This document shows, piece after piece, positions 17,929-26,465 of a stretch of DNA of 64,000 bases. The translations under genes were made by a program, and so were the position numbers. Source of the stretch: an uncultured Muribaculum sp. (GTDB taxonomy: Bacteria; Bacteroidota; Bacteroidia; Bacteroidales; Muribaculaceae); assembly GCA_910587665.1 (NCBI GenBank), contig CAJUMZ010000010.1:24627-88626 (forward strand). Reading direction: 5' to 3'. Under the pieces are notes generated by a model. The model had not been told where the DNA came from, searched no databases, and saw only the letters and a program-made list of their open reading frames with translations. How positions within the stretch are numbered: the first letter of the stretch is position 1; the number at the start of each line of letters is the position of its first letter.

Positions 17929-18276
17929 TTATGAATCGCCCTCATTAATTAGGTCGCAGACTTCTCTGTAAAGTACAGGCAGATCATTTATTATGATAGC
18001 CCATATCATTTCCGGTCTAAGACTATCATATCCGTGTATCAGATAGTTTCGTGTATTGACAATTTGGCGCGCGTGCGATATGTGTATCTCAGGATATTCC
18101 TTCAATATTCTATTGGTTGCTTCACCGATAATTGACAGATTCATATGAAGAGCGCACCTAAGCATAGTGTTAGATATATATTCATCAAACCGTTTAGGCG
18201 TATTGATAAAGAAGCCGTCAATCTCATCAATCCGTAACTTTATATCAAGAAGGCTTTTCAGGATTGTCCTATCCAT
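17929..18276 (-). CDS. hepT: HepT-like HEPN ribonuclease toxin
   Basis: A 115-residue all-helical protein of the HepT (DUF86) family. The HEPN RNase motif Rx4HxY is complete: R76-NYLI-H81-G-Y83. In characterised MntA-HepT pairs the toxin is an RNase that is silenced when the partner MntA adds AMP groups to the tyrosine of this motif. The start overlaps the end of the mntA frame by 8 bases, and antitoxin-first order matches the known operons. It lies between a terminator and tRNA-Pro, a common place for acquired genes. Confidence 0.9.
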   Translation of the reverse strand: MDRTILKSLLDIKLRIDEIDGFFINTPKRFDEYISNTMLRCALHMNLSIIGEATNRILKEYPEIHISHARQIVNTRNYLIHGYDSLRPEMIWAIIINDLPVLYREVCDLINEGDS

Positions 18277-18574
18277 AAATTATTTGGCGTTTTTCGTTAA
18301 GTTCTTCGCGGAAATACTTGTTTTTTACCGCAGAATCGTCAGTTAGATCAACTTTCCTGCCAAGCAAGTCTTCAAGTGCATACTGAAAGCCAAAGAAATT
18401 ATTGGCCGATTCTAACATTGGGATATTATCCCAATCGAAATCCACACACATGTCCACATCGCTTTTGTCGCTAAAGCGAGGAGTAAGTATCGAGCCGAAA
18501 ACCCATAGTCGTCGGACATGAAATCTCTTGCAGATTTCTATAATTTTATCAATATGGATTTCTATTAGTTTCAT
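18269..18574 (-). CDS. mntA: MntA-like nucleotidyltransferase antitoxin
   Basis: A 101-residue minimal nucleotidyltransferase with the GS-x10-DxD motif intact: G27-S28, then D39-V-D41, and a further acidic position around KVDLTDD as third metal ligand. In studied systems this protein AMPylates HepT and neutralises it. The gene starts only 24 bases after the hairpin that follows tRNA-Pro, and I see no clear promoter of its own in that gap. It may be expressed by read-through from the tRNA promoter. Confidence 0.9.
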   Translation of the reverse strand: MKLIEIHIDKIIEICKRFHVRRLWVFGSILTPRFSDKSDVDMCVDFDWDNIPMLESANNFFGFQYALEDLLGRKVDLTDDSAVKNKYFREELNEKRQIIYG

Positions 18575-18597
18575 CTTATGGTATCTTTATAACAATA

Positions 18598-18632
18598 ACA
18601 ACCTCACAGGCCATTATGGTCTGAGAGGTTGT
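18598..18632 (-). terminator. Hairpin after tRNA-Pro
   Basis: A 15-bp stem (18598-18612 with 18618-18632, one A-A mismatch and one G-T pair) closes a 5-base loop. On the minus strand the stem is followed by GTTATTGTTATAAAG, T-rich but without a clean T-run, so termination may be partial. That would allow read-through into mntA. Confidence 0.65.
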
Positions 18633-18638
18633 CCTGTT

Positions 18639-18714
18639 TGGTCGGGGTGAGAAGACTCGAACTTCCGACCTCCACGTCCCGAACGTGGCGCGCTGCCAAC
18701 TGTGCTACACCCCG
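18639..18714 (-). tRNA. tRNA-Pro (anticodon CGG)
   Basis: Read on the minus strand, the acceptor arm CGGGGTG pairs with CACCCCG. The anticodon stem CCACG/CGTGG closes the loop TTCGGGA, giving anticodon CGG. The T-arm holds TTCGAGT, and the discriminator A is followed by an encoded CCA (18641-18639). The D-stem contains one A-C mismatch. Without the CCA the gene spans 18642-18714. Confidence 0.95.
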
Positions 18715-18734
18715 AGCGCCTTTAATTTCGACCG

Positions 18735-18765
18735 CAAAGATAAGACTTTTTCTTTATATAACAAT
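18735..18765 (-). promoter_or_regulatory. Promoter of tRNA-Pro
   Basis: On the minus strand TATCTTTG (18742-18735) is a perfect -7 element, with ATTG 19 bases upstream in the -33 position. It lies 20 bases before the 5' end of the tRNA. Confidence 0.6.
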
Positions 18766-18851
18766 CACTTTTCCGGATGATTTTTCAACAATCGCGTGAA
18801 AAGTGAGTTTTTTGAGCCGGTTTATTAATGGAAAAGTGTAAATTTGTAGCT

Positions 18852-20936
18852 ATGAAAGGCAATGAGTCCACATATATGCAATTGCTTGCAGGCATCACCG
18901 TAGCGTCGATGCTCGGCGCGTGTGCCTCCATGGGGCGACCGACCGGTGGCGACTACGACATCGAGCCTCCGGTGTATGTCAAGAGTAATCCCGCCATCGG
19001 AAGCACCGGGGTAAGCCGCAACCACATCACGATTGATTTCAACGAAAATGTGCAGGTGGAAGATGTGATGAACAAGGTAGTCGTATCGCCAGCACAAAAA
19101 AATATACCCCAGATTACCGCAAACGGGCACAGGGTATCGGTAGAGTTGCGCGATACAATGCTTGAAAACACTACCTATACGATCGACTTTTCCGACGCCA
19201 TAAGCGACCTGAACGAGAAAAACGTGCTTGACGGGTTTGCAATCGATTTCTCCACGGGCGACTCCATCGACACGCTGTGCATATCGGGAATGGTGTTTGA
19301 GGCCCGCAACCTTGAACCGGCGCAGGGCGTACTCGTGGGAGTATACTCCAACCTCTCCGACACGGCAATCACCACCCTCCCCCTCGAGCGAATAGCAAAG
19401 ACCAACCAGCTCGGACAATTCACCGTAAGGGGACTGAAACCGGGCAACTATCATATCTACGCCATCAACGACATAAACCGCGACTATCATTGGGACCGCT
19501 CGGAAGATGTGGCGTTTTATGACGTAACAGTATCCCCGAGAGCGGAAAACACAACGTTCACCGACACACTTACCGCCTCCGACGGCACCGACTCGATAGT
19601 GACGGTACCGCATACGAAGTATTATCCCAACGATATACTCCTGACTTGGTTTAACGAAGGGTACACCCCGCAATATCTTAAAGATTACAGCAGGCAGGAG
19701 CGTCGCAAACTGCTCATAAAGTTTTCCGCGCCAAGCGACACCCTACCTGAAATAAGGCTTCTCAACGGTGTCGACTCCGGGATGCAGATCGACCGCTGGG
19801 CACGCCTCAACACAAGAGCCACCCTTGACTCGCTCGAATATTTCATCACCGATACCGCAGTGATAGCCCAGGATACAATGATGCTTGAAATGCGATATCT
19901 CCGTACAGACACCCTTGACCAACTCACATGGGGCACGGACACCCTGCGTGTATTATTCAAAGGAGCGCGCGAAGAAAAGCGCCAAAAAGAGGAAGCCGTC
20001 AAAAAAGCCGCCGAACGCCGCAAAAGAGCGGAGAAAAAAGGAGAGAACATCGACTCTATCGAGGCAGCCGAAGCCGCCAAACTGACATTCCTGAAAGTGA
20101 CGGCACCGGGCGGAAGCACGCAGGAGATATACAATCCGCTGTATATCGACGTCGACCAACCGCTTGACACCATGATCGCCGGCGGCATACGCATGCTTAT
20201 GCTCAACGACACCATATGGGACACGATCGTCGCGCCGCCCCTTGAACGCATCGACTCGTTCGGACTGTTGAAATTCAAACTCGACATGAAATGGGAGCCG
20301 GGAGTGAAGTACAAGTTTGTCGTAGACTCTGCCGCAATGATCGGAGTCTATAACGAGTGGAACAACACATTTTACCATGAGTTTACCACCCGCAAGCTTG
20401 AAGATTATTCCGCCCTTTACTTCAACGTGACCGGAGTATCCGACTCCGCCGTCGTGGAAGTGCTTGACAAGGGCGACAAGCCGGTAGCGGAAGCCACGTT
20501 AAAGGGCGGCATGGCGGAATTTCCCTACATGCAACCCGGCACATATTACGCGCGCCTGTTCATCGACAGAAACGGCAACGGCAAATGGGATACAGGCTCA
20601 CTTACCGACTCCATCCAACCAGAAGAGGTATACTATTACCCCAAAAAGATAGTGCTGAAAAAGAATTGGGATGTTGAGCAGTCGTGGAATATCTACGACA
20701 CTCCTATTGACCTGCAAAAGCCTAAAGAGATTGTAAAGAACAAGCCCAAGACTGCAAAGAAACGCCGCCGCAACAAGGATGGCACATACATAGATGACGA
20801 AAACGACAACCGTGACCGCGATGAGGAGGATGACCCGTATAATGACGGCAATTTCTTCGGTCCGGGAAACTCTAACGGGTCGCGCAACTTCGGCAACGGC
20901 ATGAACGGCTTCAATAACCGCGGAGGATTCCGCTAA
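18852..20936 (+). CDS. Ig-like (SbsA-type) domain lipoprotein conserved in Bacteroidetes
   Basis: A 694-residue lipoprotein from the ATG at 18852. An in-frame ATG at 18828 would add eight residues but gives an unusually long n-region, and a TAAATTTG promoter-like element lies between the two. The lipobox LGAC is followed by ASMGRPTGGDYD. Residues about 35-125 are an Ig-like domain (P-x-IGSTGVSRNHITIDFNENVQ), with repeated beta-rich domains after it, a charged alanine/lysine helix near residues 375-405 and a disordered, Asn/Asp/Arg-rich tail of about 55 residues. This architecture is widespread in Bacteroidetes as a single-copy envelope lipoprotein. Its exact role is unknown to me. Confidence 0.8.
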   Translation: MKGNESTYMQLLAGITVASMLGACASMGRPTGGDYDIEPPVYVKSNPAIGSTGVSRNHITIDFNENVQVEDVMNKVVVSPAQKNIPQITANGHRVSVELRDTMLENTTYTIDFSDAISDLNEKNVLDGFAIDFSTGDSIDTLCISGMVFEARNLEPAQGVLVGVYSNLSDTAITTLPLERIAKTNQLGQFTVRGLKPGNYHIYAINDINRDYHWDRSEDVAFYDVTVSPRAENTTFTDTLTASDGTDSIVTVPHTKYYPNDILLTWFNEGYTPQYLKDYSRQERRKLLIKFSAPSDTLPEIRLLNGVDSGMQIDRWARLNTRATLDSLEYFITDTAVIAQDTMMLEMRYLRTDTLDQLTWGTDTLRVLFKGAREEKRQKEEAVKKAAERRKRAEKKGENIDSIEAAEAAKLTFLKVTAPGGSTQEIYNPLYIDVDQPLDTMIAGGIRMLMLNDTIWDTIVAPPLERIDSFGLLKFKLDMKWEPGVKYKFVVDSAAMIGVYNEWNNTFYHEFTTRKLEDYSALYFNVTGVSDSAVVEVLDKGDKPVAEATLKGGMAEFPYMQPGTYYARLFIDRNGNGKWDTGSLTDSIQPEEVYYYPKKIVLKKNWDVEQSWNIYDTPIDLQKPKEIVKNKPKTAKKRRRNKDGTYIDDENDNRDRDEEDDPYNDGNFFGPGNSNGSRNFGNGMNGFNNRGGFR

Positions 20937-20950
20937 ATACCCTCTTACCA

Positions 20951-21799
20951 ATGGGAAATGCCTTTATTGACAAAGAACTCATAGGCGAGCCGCGGCTCTA
21001 CAATCTTGCCATGCGTCTCGAGCAGGACAACCTCCACGTGCTTCTCTACCGCCCCGGAGAACCGGAGTCGATGGTGTACAGGGCAATACCGCTTGACACC
21101 CCTGCGCCTACATTGGAAAGCCGCCTTGAAGAGACTGTATACGACAATCCGCTCCTGCTCGCCGACTTCAATCACATTACGGTAATCGTCGACACCACAC
21201 GCTATGCCGTAATCCCCGATAAGGCGACGGAAGGCGACACCCTTTTTGCCGAAGTCATTGCCGACCGGATGCTCCCCGACAGCGACTATGACAGCCGTAT
21301 GGAGCTGTCATTCACTCCAATGTCACCGGCCGGGGCAAGTGTCGCGGTAAAATTCCCCGACCGGCTGCTCGCTTTTCTGCGCCGCACATTCAACAACCCC
21401 GACATATACCCTTCCATCGTGCCTCTGTCACGATATTTCTTCGACAGCAGCCGCATAGGCCACTCCGGCAAGATATATGTCAACCTGCGCCGCGGCGGTC
21501 TTGACCTGATAGCCTTTGCCGGCGACCGCCTTGACCTTGCCAATACTTTTTCTTTCCGGGAAAGTGCCGACGCCATATACTACATAATGGCTGTGCGCGA
21601 CATGCTTGTCGGGCGCGACGGCGACGACCGCGAGCTGTTGATCTCCGGCGACGACACCTTGCGCGATGAAATCACCGCGACCCTGCGCGAGTATGTCGGC
21701 TATGTCATGCCGGCGATATATCCCCCTACACTTGCCGGGGCGCCCAAAGACGCCCTGAAGGCACCGTTTGACCTGATAATAGTACCGCTATGCGAATAA
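20951..21799 (+). CDS. DUF3822 family protein
   Basis: A 282-residue soluble protein matching the DUF3822 family, which in Bacteroidetes is regularly encoded just before rsmD, as here (10-base overlap). The fold resembles the actin/ASKHA-type proteins, with an N-terminal half (LYNLAMRLEQDNLHVLLY) and a C-terminal half with FSFRESADAIYYIMAV. Catalytic residues are not evident. It follows the lipoprotein gene by 14 bases, so the three genes are probably co-transcribed. Confidence 0.85.
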   Translation: MGNAFIDKELIGEPRLYNLAMRLEQDNLHVLLYRPGEPESMVYRAIPLDTPAPTLESRLEETVYDNPLLLADFNHITVIVDTTRYAVIPDKATEGDTLFAEVIADRMLPDSDYDSRMELSFTPMSPAGASVAVKFPDRLLAFLRRTFNNPDIYPSIVPLSRYFFDSSRIGHSGKIYVNLRRGGLDLIAFAGDRLDLANTFSFRESADAIYYIMAVRDMLVGRDGDDRELLISGDDTLRDEITATLREYVGYVMPAIYPPTLAGAPKDALKAPFDLIIVPLCE

Positions 21800-22332
21800 T
21801 ACGAGGAAAATACGGGCGACGACGCTTCGACGTGCCCACCAATATCTCGGCGCGACCGACCACCGACTTCGCGCGCGAAAACATATTCAACGTGCTTGAA
21901 AACATGGTTGATTTCGACGGGCTCGACGCCCTCGATCTCTTTGCCGGCACAGGCGCGATAACATTTGAATTTCTCTCACGCGGATGCCGTGAGGTAACAG
22001 CGGTAGAGAAGGCACAGACACAATATCGCTTTATCAAGCAGGTGGCACAGCAGCTCAATGTGCAAAACCTCAAACTGATAAAAGGCGACGTGTTCCGTTT
22101 CATAGCCTCGTGCCGGGAACAGTTTGACATTGTGTTTGCCGACCCGCCATATGATCTTCCCGACTTCGGGAAGATACCCGGACTCGTGCTTGAATCGCAG
22201 ATGCTAAAACCGGGGTCGATATTTATCATCGAGCACTCAAAGGCTTACGACTTCTCGGCGTTGCCTCATTTTTCAGAGCACCGCGCCTATGGGTCGGTCA
22301 ATTTCTCTATATTCGAGATACCGGAAGAATAG
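21790..22332 (+). CDS. rsmD: 16S rRNA (guanine(966)-N2)-methyltransferase RsmD
   Basis: A 180-residue SAM-dependent methyltransferase. It starts MRIIRGKYGRRRFDVP, has the conserved RPTTDFARENIFNVL segment, motif I DLFAGTGA (about 49-56) and the catalytic motif IV DPPY (118-121). RsmD methylates G966 in helix 31 of 16S rRNA during late 30S assembly. Length and motif order are as expected. The gene overlaps the DUF3822 gene by 10 bases and converges with the following minus-strand gene, leaving only 6 bases between stops. Confidence 0.95.
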   Translation: MRIIRGKYGRRRFDVPTNISARPTTDFARENIFNVLENMVDFDGLDALDLFAGTGAITFEFLSRGCREVTAVEKAQTQYRFIKQVAQQLNVQNLKLIKGDVFRFIASCREQFDIVFADPPYDLPDFGKIPGLVLESQMLKPGSIFIIEHSKAYDFSALPHFSEHRAYGSVNFSIFEIPEE

Positions 22333-22338
22333 CCGGCT

Positions 22339-23472
22339 CTATTTTATGTCGCGACGGAATGCCGCACGGCGGCGGTGCTGACGGCGGTCGAAGAATTTCC
22401 ACTGCTGCTGCACGTTCTCATTGTCGGCGAGCTCGGGATTGCTTTCCGCCCAGCGATATCCGTTTTTGATGTACACGGGCAGCAGATCGGTGAAAAGAAG
22501 CGCGTTGACGCCCTTGCCCATGTACTCCGGCTTGACAGCCACAAGCAGCAGGTCGACAATATCATTATGGCGGTACATCGCCTTAAGCAGGTGAATCCAA
22601 CCAAACGGCAACAGCTTGCCGCCCGACTTCTGCAGTGCGCGCGACATCGACGGGATAGAGATGCCTATGCCCACGAGCTTGTCTTCGCTGTCGACTATCA
22701 CACACACGTTTTCCAGCCTTAGTATAGGCAGGTATATGTCAATATAATACTCTATCTGGCGCTTTGAGAGCGGAGAGTAACCGTAAAGCTTGTCATATGC
22801 CTCATTTATCAGCTCAAACAACGCCACCCCGTAGTCAGCCTTGATTTTCTTGGCACTGGTGTACTTGATTGTGCGCAGACCATATTTGCGGCGCACTATG
22901 TCGCCCACCCTCTGCAACTGTGCCGGCACTTCACCGGGCACCGTCATGCGGTATTCAACCCACTCGGCATCGGTCACAAACCCCATGCGCTCCATCTGTC
23001 GCGGATAGTAAGGGTAATTGTAAATCGTAGCCATTGTGCCAAGCTCGTCAAATCCGTAAGTAAGCATACCCTCGTGATCCATGTCGGTAAATCCCATCGG
23101 CCCGACAACCGAGGTCATGCCTTCCGACTTAGCCCACTTCTCAAGAGTGGCAAAAAGAGTGTCGACCACCTCATCGTCATCAATAAAGTCAACGAAGCTG
23201 AACCTGACATCTTTAGAGCCCGTGCGCTCATTGACGACCGTGTTTATTATACCCGTGATCCTGCCTACCGGCTTCCCGTCGCGATAAGCCATCCAGGATT
23301 TAGCTTTGCAATAGTCAAATGCCGGATTCTTAGCCGGGGTAAGGGTCTCGACCTCATCAAGTATCAGCGGCGGCACAAAATAGGAATTACCTTTATAGTG
23401 GTCGATCCCAAACTTCACATATTTTTCAAGCTCCGCCTTCACCGGCGCGATTTCACGTATTTCTATTGACAT
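22339..23472 (-). CDS. YghO/BcerS-like GNAT-fold acyltransferase
   Basis: A 377-residue cytoplasmic protein of a strongly conserved family found in Bacteroidetes and Proteobacteria. Signature stretches are YFVPPLILDE, KNPAFDYCKAK, GKPVGRI, GPMGFTDMDHEGMLTYGFDELGT followed by YNYPYYP, and PSMSRALQKSGGKLLPFGW, with a basic RRQHRRRAAFRRDIK tail. From memory, a Caulobacter member of this family was reported as a bacterial ceramide synthase, and many Bacteroidales make sphingolipids, so N-acylation of a sphingoid base is a reasonable hypothesis. Other GNAT-type acyl transfers cannot be excluded. It probably shares a transcript with the pseudokinase gene 30 bases upstream. Confidence 0.7.
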   Translation of the reverse strand: MSIEIREIAPVKAELEKYVKFGIDHYKGNSYFVPPLILDEVETLTPAKNPAFDYCKAKSWMAYRDGKPVGRITGIINTVVNERTGSKDVRFSFVDFIDDDEVVDTLFATLEKWAKSEGMTSVVGPMGFTDMDHEGMLTYGFDELGTMATIYNYPYYPRQMERMGFVTDAEWVEYRMTVPGEVPAQLQRVGDIVRRKYGLRTIKYTSAKKIKADYGVALFELINEAYDKLYGYSPLSKRQIEYYIDIYLPILRLENVCVIVDSEDKLVGIGISIPSMSRALQKSGGKLLPFGWIHLLKAMYRHNDIVDLLLVAVKPEYMGKGVNALLFTDLLPVYIKNGYRWAESNPELADNENVQQQWKFFDRRQHRRRAAFRRDIK

Positions 23473-23502
23473 ATATATTTTAAAGAACAGGGGCTTACAT
23501 AA

Positions 23503-24273
23503 TCATTTATTAACACCATAGGTAGAAGTGACCCACACCGCAAGCACAATCATCAGCATGACAAACAGTATCAGCAGCAAGTAAATCTGCCTGCTCGACC
23601 GACTTTCAAGGGCAAGATGGAGATCCTGAAGATCATGATAGCGCTTTTTCGGATCAGGGTCGGCACAACGTCGGGCCACCTTTTGCAGGCGCGAATCTTT
23701 TTCCTCCATATGGCTGATAGCCTCATCAAGCACAAGCCCGTAATTGTAGATATCTTCCGATACATCGGCGGGTTCCATATGCTGACGCTGGTCAAACCCT
23801 ACGTCGATAAGCTTGAGGTTGCCTATGTTTTCAGTGAAAATAATCGTCTCGGGGCGTATAGGATGATGGACTATATGGTTGGTCTGTATATAGTCGATCG
23901 CATTGACAAGGTCATGGCGCAATTTATCAATAATTTCCGGAGTCACCTTATTCTCATCAATAAGCTTCCGGAGAGAGTCGCCATACACATCATCAGTGAT
24001 GATACACCTTCCAAGCCCCGGCACGTCCTCGAAGTCATTGATCATGACGATATGTGGATGGGCAAGATTATACCTGACGTCAAACTCTTTCTCGATCATC
24101 GCCCGCATCTCAGGGATGTCGGCATATTCCGGCTTCAGGGTCTTCAGCATCACCCACTTGCCATGCTTCTTGGCAGTGTAGACAAGATAATACTCCTCCT
24201 CCCATTCGGGGAGCAGGGTGATTTCAGTCCATTTTTCAACAGGCATGGCGCCGGGATCGTCAGTCTTTGCCAT
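23503..24273 (-). CDS. Membrane-anchored protein kinase-like protein, probable pseudokinase
   Basis: A 256-residue protein from the ATG at 24273; the frame is open further upstream but with no kinase character. The kinase fold is recognisable: VMLK with the ATP-site lysine at 44, a helix-C glutamate near 62-64, and the metal-binding D157 in LIDVGFD (in place of DFG). The catalytic loop reads VHHPIRPET (135-143), where active kinases have HRDLKPEN, so the catalytic aspartate is proline 138 and the asparagine is threonine 143. A single membrane helix lies at about 228-251 with almost nothing beyond it. It likely acts as a scaffold or sensor at the inner membrane. Confidence 0.75.
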   Translation of the reverse strand: MAKTDDPGAMPVEKWTEITLLPEWEEEYYLVYTAKKHGKWVMLKTLKPEYADIPEMRAMIEKEFDVRYNLAHPHIVMINDFEDVPGLGRCIITDDVYGDSLRKLIDENKVTPEIIDKLRHDLVNAIDYIQTNHIVHHPIRPETIIFTENIGNLKLIDVGFDQRQHMEPADVSEDIYNYGLVLDEAISHMEEKDSRLQKVARRCADPDPKKRYHDLQDLHLALESRSSRQIYLLLILFVMLMIVLAVWVTSTYGVNK

Positions 24274-24345
24274 CAAATCAGTTATTAATGAGGCAACAAA
24301 AATACAAAAACATTTCCTATATGGCAAAATAGTTTGACCATAAGA

Positions 24346-24376
24346 TAAAAAAGGGAAGCCCACGGGACTCCCCTTT
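24346..24376 (-). terminator. Terminator after rubrerythrin
   Basis: On the minus strand AAAGGG...CCCTTT flanks an inner GC-rich stem and is followed by a T-run. It lies 21 bases after the rbr stop and before the start of the kinase-like gene. Confidence 0.7.
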
Positions 24377-24397
24377 ATAAACTGTCATCAACAGCTA

Positions 24398-24985
24398 TCA
24401 GATCATATCATAGTCAAGCGCCATGTAATGCTGATAGGGGTGATCGCATGCCGGGCATTCCTTAGGAGGCTCTGTACCTTCGTGTATGTAACCGCACACA
24501 AGACACTGCCACTTGATAGGGGTGTCACGCTTCCATACCGTGCCATCCTTCACCTGCTTGAGGAAATGTTCGAAACGCTCGCGGTGATGATCCTCGACCT
24601 CCGCGATTTCACGGAAATGCTTGGCAATCTCGGTGAAACCCTCGGCGTCGGCATCCTTTGCGGCATTCTGATATTGCTCCACGCCTTCGGTCAGCTCTTC
24701 ATGGGCGGCAGTGGCAAGATTGGATGCAGTGTCACCGATAACGCCGGCATCGACATTAAGCTCACACGGTACAACACCACCTTCAAGAAACTTGAAAAAT
24801 ACCTTTGCATGATGAAGCTCATTGTCGGCAGTCTCGGTAAAAATACGCTCAATCGGGAAATAGCTTTCCTTATTAGCCTGCTTTGCATAGAATGTATAGC
24901 GGGAGTAAGCCGCCGACTCACTCATATAGGCGGCAACAAGATTTCTCTCCGTCTTGGTGCCTTTGATACTCTTTTTTGTAGCCAT
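24398..24985 (-). CDS. rbr: Rubrerythrin
   Basis: A 195-residue cytoplasmic peroxide reductase. The N-terminal ferritin-like four-helix domain carries the di-iron ligands (E17/E23 region, ETADNELHHAK with the E-x2-H pair near 51-59, EELTE near 96-100 and EVEDHHRERF near 129-138). The C-terminal rubredoxin domain has C161-x2-C164 and C177-x2-C180. Rubrerythrin reduces hydrogen peroxide to water and protects anaerobes on exposure to oxygen. Upstream, at 25017-25031, is an ATAG-type element also found next to oxyR in this window, so OxyR control is plausible. It appears monocistronic. Confidence 0.95.
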   Translation of the reverse strand: MATKKSIKGTKTERNLVAAYMSESAAYSRYTFYAKQANKESYFPIERIFTETADNELHHAKVFFKFLEGGVVPCELNVDAGVIGDTASNLATAAHEELTEGVEQYQNAAKDADAEGFTEIAKHFREIAEVEDHHRERFEHFLKQVKDGTVWKRDTPIKWQCLVCGYIHEGTEPPKECPACDHPYQHYMALDYDMI

Positions 24986-25016
24986 TGATTTAATATTTGA
25001 TTATGAGACAATAAAA

Positions 25017-25031
25017 ATCTATTTTGTCTAT
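25017..25031 (-). promoter_or_regulatory. OxyR-like site upstream of rubrerythrin
   Basis: The minus strand reads ATAGACAAAATAGAT, sharing the 11-mer ATAGACAAAAT with the palindromic site between oxyR and the ferredoxin gene. It begins 32 bases before the rbr ATG and overlaps a TAGATTTT that could be the -7 element. Confidence 0.45.
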
Positions 25032-25175
25032 TATCAACAATCTGTTTCCCGATTTGGTTTAGACGTCATCCCGATGATATAAAAAACACAAAAAGACGTT
25101 AATGCGTCGGTATATTTTTACAGCGATATGTTATTCGTTTATAAATAACTTCAAATAACATAACCACATTTAATC

Positions 25176-25412
25176 ATGACCGACCGCCTTACCTACGAAG
25201 AAAAGAAAGAGCTGCCCGACTCAGTGTTCGGACTGCCTGAACGAAGGGAGTACCCTATGCCAGACGCCGCCCACGTAAGAGCCGCCGAGGCATATTTCCG
25301 CTACTGCCCCGAGGACTTGAAGCCACGACTTGCCCGCGCGATATTGGAGCGCGCCCATGAATATGGGGTAGATGTCGAAAGTCCTGCCGTGCTGTCTTAT
25401 GCACAACAATAA
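25176..25412 (+). CDS. Small conserved protein (DUF6582-like)
   Basis: A 78-residue soluble protein, acidic at the start (MTDRLTYEEKKELPDSVFGLPERREYPMPD) with an HVRAAEAYFRYC helix and a closing helix ILERAHEYGVDVE. The LPxSxFGLPExRxYPxxDxxHVRxA pattern is found in a small protein family that also occurs in phages (DUF6582, from memory). Its gene leads directly into the glutaminase operon, 37 bases before glsA, so it may be co-expressed. Function unknown. Confidence 0.7.
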   Translation: MTDRLTYEEKKELPDSVFGLPERREYPMPDAAHVRAAEAYFRYCPEDLKPRLARAILERAHEYGVDVESPAVLSYAQQ

Positions 25413-25449
25413 TTTATATCAATATCTTTTAACTTAACTGTCATCCATC

Positions 25450-26415
25450 ATGGAAATTAAACTTACCAAAGGACAGATACAGGAGGCGGCGAGTCAGGCA
25501 TTTGAGGAATGCAAGGGGCTGACCGGCGGTATTAACGCACACTACATCCCGTATCTTGCAAACATTAATCCCAACCTGTTCGGATTAAGTATCACCCTCG
25601 CCGACGGAACTCGCTACTCGTTTGGCGACACAGAGTACAAGTTTGGAATCGAATCGGTGTCAAAAGTACCGACCGCGATTCTTGCACTAAGGCAATACGG
25701 CGCTGACGCCGTGCTTAAGGAAATAGGCGCCGACGCCACAGGACTGCCGTTCAACTCCATCTTTGCCATACTTCTTGAAAACGACCATCCCTCGACCCCG
25801 CTTGTCAACGCCGGAGCCATTTCGGCATGCTCGATGGTTAAGCCCGCAGGGAAGAGCGATGACAAATGGACCGCCATCGTCGACAATATCACTGAGCTGG
25901 CAGGATCGGCACCGGTGCTTATCGACGAGCTTTACAAGAGCGAGTCAGACACCAATTTCAACAACCGCGCCATCGCTTGGCTGCTGAAAAACTACAACCG
26001 TATCTACGATGACCCAATGATGAGCCTCGACCTCTACACGCGCCAATGCTCGCTCGGCATCACAGCCGACCAGCTTGCGGTGATGGCTGCGACAATCGCT
26101 TTCAAGGGGCGCAACCCGGTGACCGGTAAACAAGTCTACGCCCCCGAGCTCTCGGCAAAGATCACGACCATGATCGCAGCCGTAGGCTTCTATCAGAACT
26201 CCGGTGACTGGATGTACACATCCGGCATCCCGGCAAAAAGCGGCGTCGGAGGCGGTGTACTCGGCGTGTTCCCGGGTGTGATGGGTATCGCGGCATTTGC
26301 TCCTCCGCTAGATGACGCAGGCAATTCAGTAAAGGCGCAGGCAGCCGTCAAGTCGGTAATGCACAAACTTGGAATAGGCATCTATGAAGGCGACACAATC
26401 ACTGTGACAGAATAA
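25450..26415 (+). CDS. glsA: Glutaminase (serine-dependent, GlsA type)
   Basis: A 321-residue cytoplasmic enzyme of the beta-lactamase-like glutaminase family (EC 3.5.1.2), converting L-glutamine to glutamate and ammonia. Visible motifs: GGINAHYIPYLA, the catalytic S69-x2-K72 in FGIESVSKV, NAGAISACSM, ESDTNFNNRAIAW, YTRQCSLGITADQLAVMAATIAF, and the end-domain SGIPAKSGVGGGV. Length is normal. In Bacteroides, glsA often sits with glutamate decarboxylase and an antiporter for acid resistance. Here it is followed by an MFS transporter and asparaginase, suggesting ammonia release from both amides. Confidence 0.95.
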   Translation: MEIKLTKGQIQEAASQAFEECKGLTGGINAHYIPYLANINPNLFGLSITLADGTRYSFGDTEYKFGIESVSKVPTAILALRQYGADAVLKEIGADATGLPFNSIFAILLENDHPSTPLVNAGAISACSMVKPAGKSDDKWTAIVDNITELAGSAPVLIDELYKSESDTNFNNRAIAWLLKNYNRIYDDPMMSLDLYTRQCSLGITADQLAVMAATIAFKGRNPVTGKQVYAPELSAKITTMIAAVGFYQNSGDWMYTSGIPAKSGVGGGVLGVFPGVMGIAAFAPPLDDAGNSVKAQAAVKSVMHKLGIGIYEGDTITVTE

Positions 26416-26465
26416 GCCAGGTGACAAAATAAAAACATACGTATCAAAATTAACACTTTACTCTT

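Noticed and set aside
18825..19673. 282-codon minus-strand frame
   Set aside because: It is antisense to the Ig-like lipoprotein gene, which has a clear lipobox and domain pattern. GC-rich codon bias creates long mirror frames in this genome.
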